Source: Paracoccaceae bacterium
GTDB taxonomy: Bacteria; Pseudomonadota; Alphaproteobacteria; Rhodobacterales; Rhodobacteraceae
Length of the DNA: 5,250 nucleotides
Assembly: GCA_002401045.1 (NCBI GenBank)
Contig: NVSA01000047.1
Span: 2,554-7,803 of the forward strand
Direction: 5' to 3'
Shown in pieces: positions 5,060 through 5,250 of this stretch. Both the position numbers and the translations under genes were made by a program. The notes beneath the pieces were generated by a model, which did not search any database, was not told where the DNA came from, and was given only the letters and a program-made list of their open reading frames with translations. Position 1 is the first letter of the stretch; each line of letters begins with the position of its first letter.

Positions 5060-5111
5060 CCCGTACCTCGGGGTGGGTGCGAATGCGCCCTCCCCATGGG
5101 GGAGGTACGGG
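5060..5111 (+). repeat. long GC-rich inverted repeat (hairpin) upstream of rpsA
   Basis: CCCGTACCTC (5060-5069) is the exact inverted complement of GAGGTACGGG (5102-5111). Between them GGGG-T-GGGTGC (5070-5080) pairs with GCGCCC-T-CCCC (5085-5095) around a GAAT loop, leaving ATGGGG bulged. The T-G wobble at 5078/5087 favours plus-strand RNA. A competing hairpin, CCTCCCC (5089-5095) with GGGGAGG (5099-5105), uses both arms, so the two folds exclude each other. The role is unknown: part of a small RNA, part of the rpsA leader, or a palindromic repeat element. Confidence 0.55.
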
Positions 5112-5157
5112 CGCGGCTTTTGATGCTCAAAAGCTGGTATCGGACTGCGCCTTTTTT
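5110..5157 (+). terminator. intrinsic terminator upstream of rpsA
   Basis: GGCTTTTGA (5115-5123) pairs with TCAAAAGCT (5127-5135) around TGC, with one wobble pair. Outside this, GGCGC (5110-5114) can pair with GCGCC (5147-5151), which is followed directly by six T (5152-5157). The GC-rich closing stem plus U-tract is a convincing terminator end. It lies 69 bases before the rpsA start, so it ends either a small RNA from the 4980-5150 region or read-through from cmk, or serves as an attenuator for rpsA. Confidence 0.55.
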
Positions 5158-5164
5158 ACCTGTC

Positions 5165-5193
5165 TTGCTGTTCTCATTGGTCTTATCTAAAAA
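5165..5193 (+). promoter_or_regulatory. possible rpsA promoter
   Basis: TTGCTG (5165-5170) and TAAAAA (5188-5193) are spaced by 17 bases and match sigma70 hexamers in three and four of six positions. The stretch 5184-5212 is distinctly AT-rich and follows the terminator at 5157, so a promoter is expected here. The exact hexamers are uncertain. Confidence 0.25.
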
Positions 5194-5226
5194 CTAAGTA
5201 TTCAAAACTGTAATGGAGTTACCTGA

Positions 5227-5250
5227 ATGGCTGATATGCAAAATATATAT
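5227..5250 (+). CDS. rpsA: probable 30S ribosomal protein S1, first eight codons (3' end outside the window)
   Basis: An ATG at 5227 opens a frame reading M-A-D-M-Q-N-I-Y to the window edge. GGAG at 5214-5217 is a good Shine-Dalgarno nine bases upstream. Eight residues cannot identify a protein; the call rests on gene order, because rpsA follows cmk in most alphaproteobacteria (and in many other Proteobacteria), and on the M-A start common in these S1 proteins. S1 binds mRNA to the 30S subunit through its OB-fold repeats, all of which would lie beyond the window. The preceding terminator and AT-rich stretch fit a separately started transcript. Confidence 0.6.

Noticed and set aside
4741..5160. 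Known housekeeping RNA (RNase P, 6S, SRP or tmRNA)
   Set aside because: None of the conserved core sequences of these RNAs that I can recall is present on either strand.
1..5250. CRISPR array
   Set aside because: No regularly spaced direct repeats occur; the repeats seen are inverted and local.

Overview
The window reads as a stretch of housekeeping chromosome from an alphaproteobacterium, most likely Rhodobacterales (Roseobacter-type). Three things point there: metK is preceded by what looks like a SAM/SAH riboswitch, a class known almost entirely from Rhodobacterales; the EPSP synthase is of the class II (CP4-like) type; and the order aroA-cmk, followed by what looks like the first codons of rpsA, is typical of alphaproteobacteria. 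Base composition is moderate, lower in GC than many Rhodobacteraceae, as in some marine members. The genus cannot be told from the sequence.

Layout. Positions 1-428 hold the 3' end of lnt (apolipoprotein N-acyltransferase). Positions 429-520 hold a probable metK promoter and the SAM/SAH pseudoknot, which takes in the metK ribosome binding site. metK (521-1687) is followed by a small hairpin over its stop codon and a strong intrinsic terminator whose U-tract abuts the trmB ribosome binding site. trmB (1762-2475) encodes tRNA m7G46 methyltransferase. After a 65-base gap come aroA (2541-3875) and cmk (3872-4507), overlapping by ATGA and so probably translationally coupled. rpsA probably starts at 5227, with only eight codons inside the window.

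Positions 4508-5226 (719 bases) are the unexplained part. No large gene is convincing there. On the minus strand I see, in transcription order, a plausible sigma70 promoter (4996-4969), a segment bounded by a long imperfect inverted repeat that folds into a branched RNA with a cUUCGg tetraloop hairpin (4930-4762), an intrinsic-terminator-like hairpin that shares bases with the closing stem of that fold (4769-4740), and a 58-codon ORF with a good Shine-Dalgarno (4711-4535). This is the layout of a cis-regulatory leader or riboswitch-like element controlling a small gene, but it matches no class I can name. A 47-codon ORF overlaps the same structured stretch and competes with the noncoding reading. 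On the plus strand, 5060-5157 holds a long GC-rich hairpin, a second hairpin and a GCGCC-UUUUUU terminator, which suggest a second small RNA or the end of a transcript just upstream of rpsA.

The identified genes serve separate core functions: lipoprotein maturation, S-adenosylmethionine supply, tRNA modification, the shikimate pathway, CMP phosphorylation and translation. One functional link is that MetK makes the SAM that TrmB uses, and that SAM (or SAH) would feed back on metK through the riboswitch.
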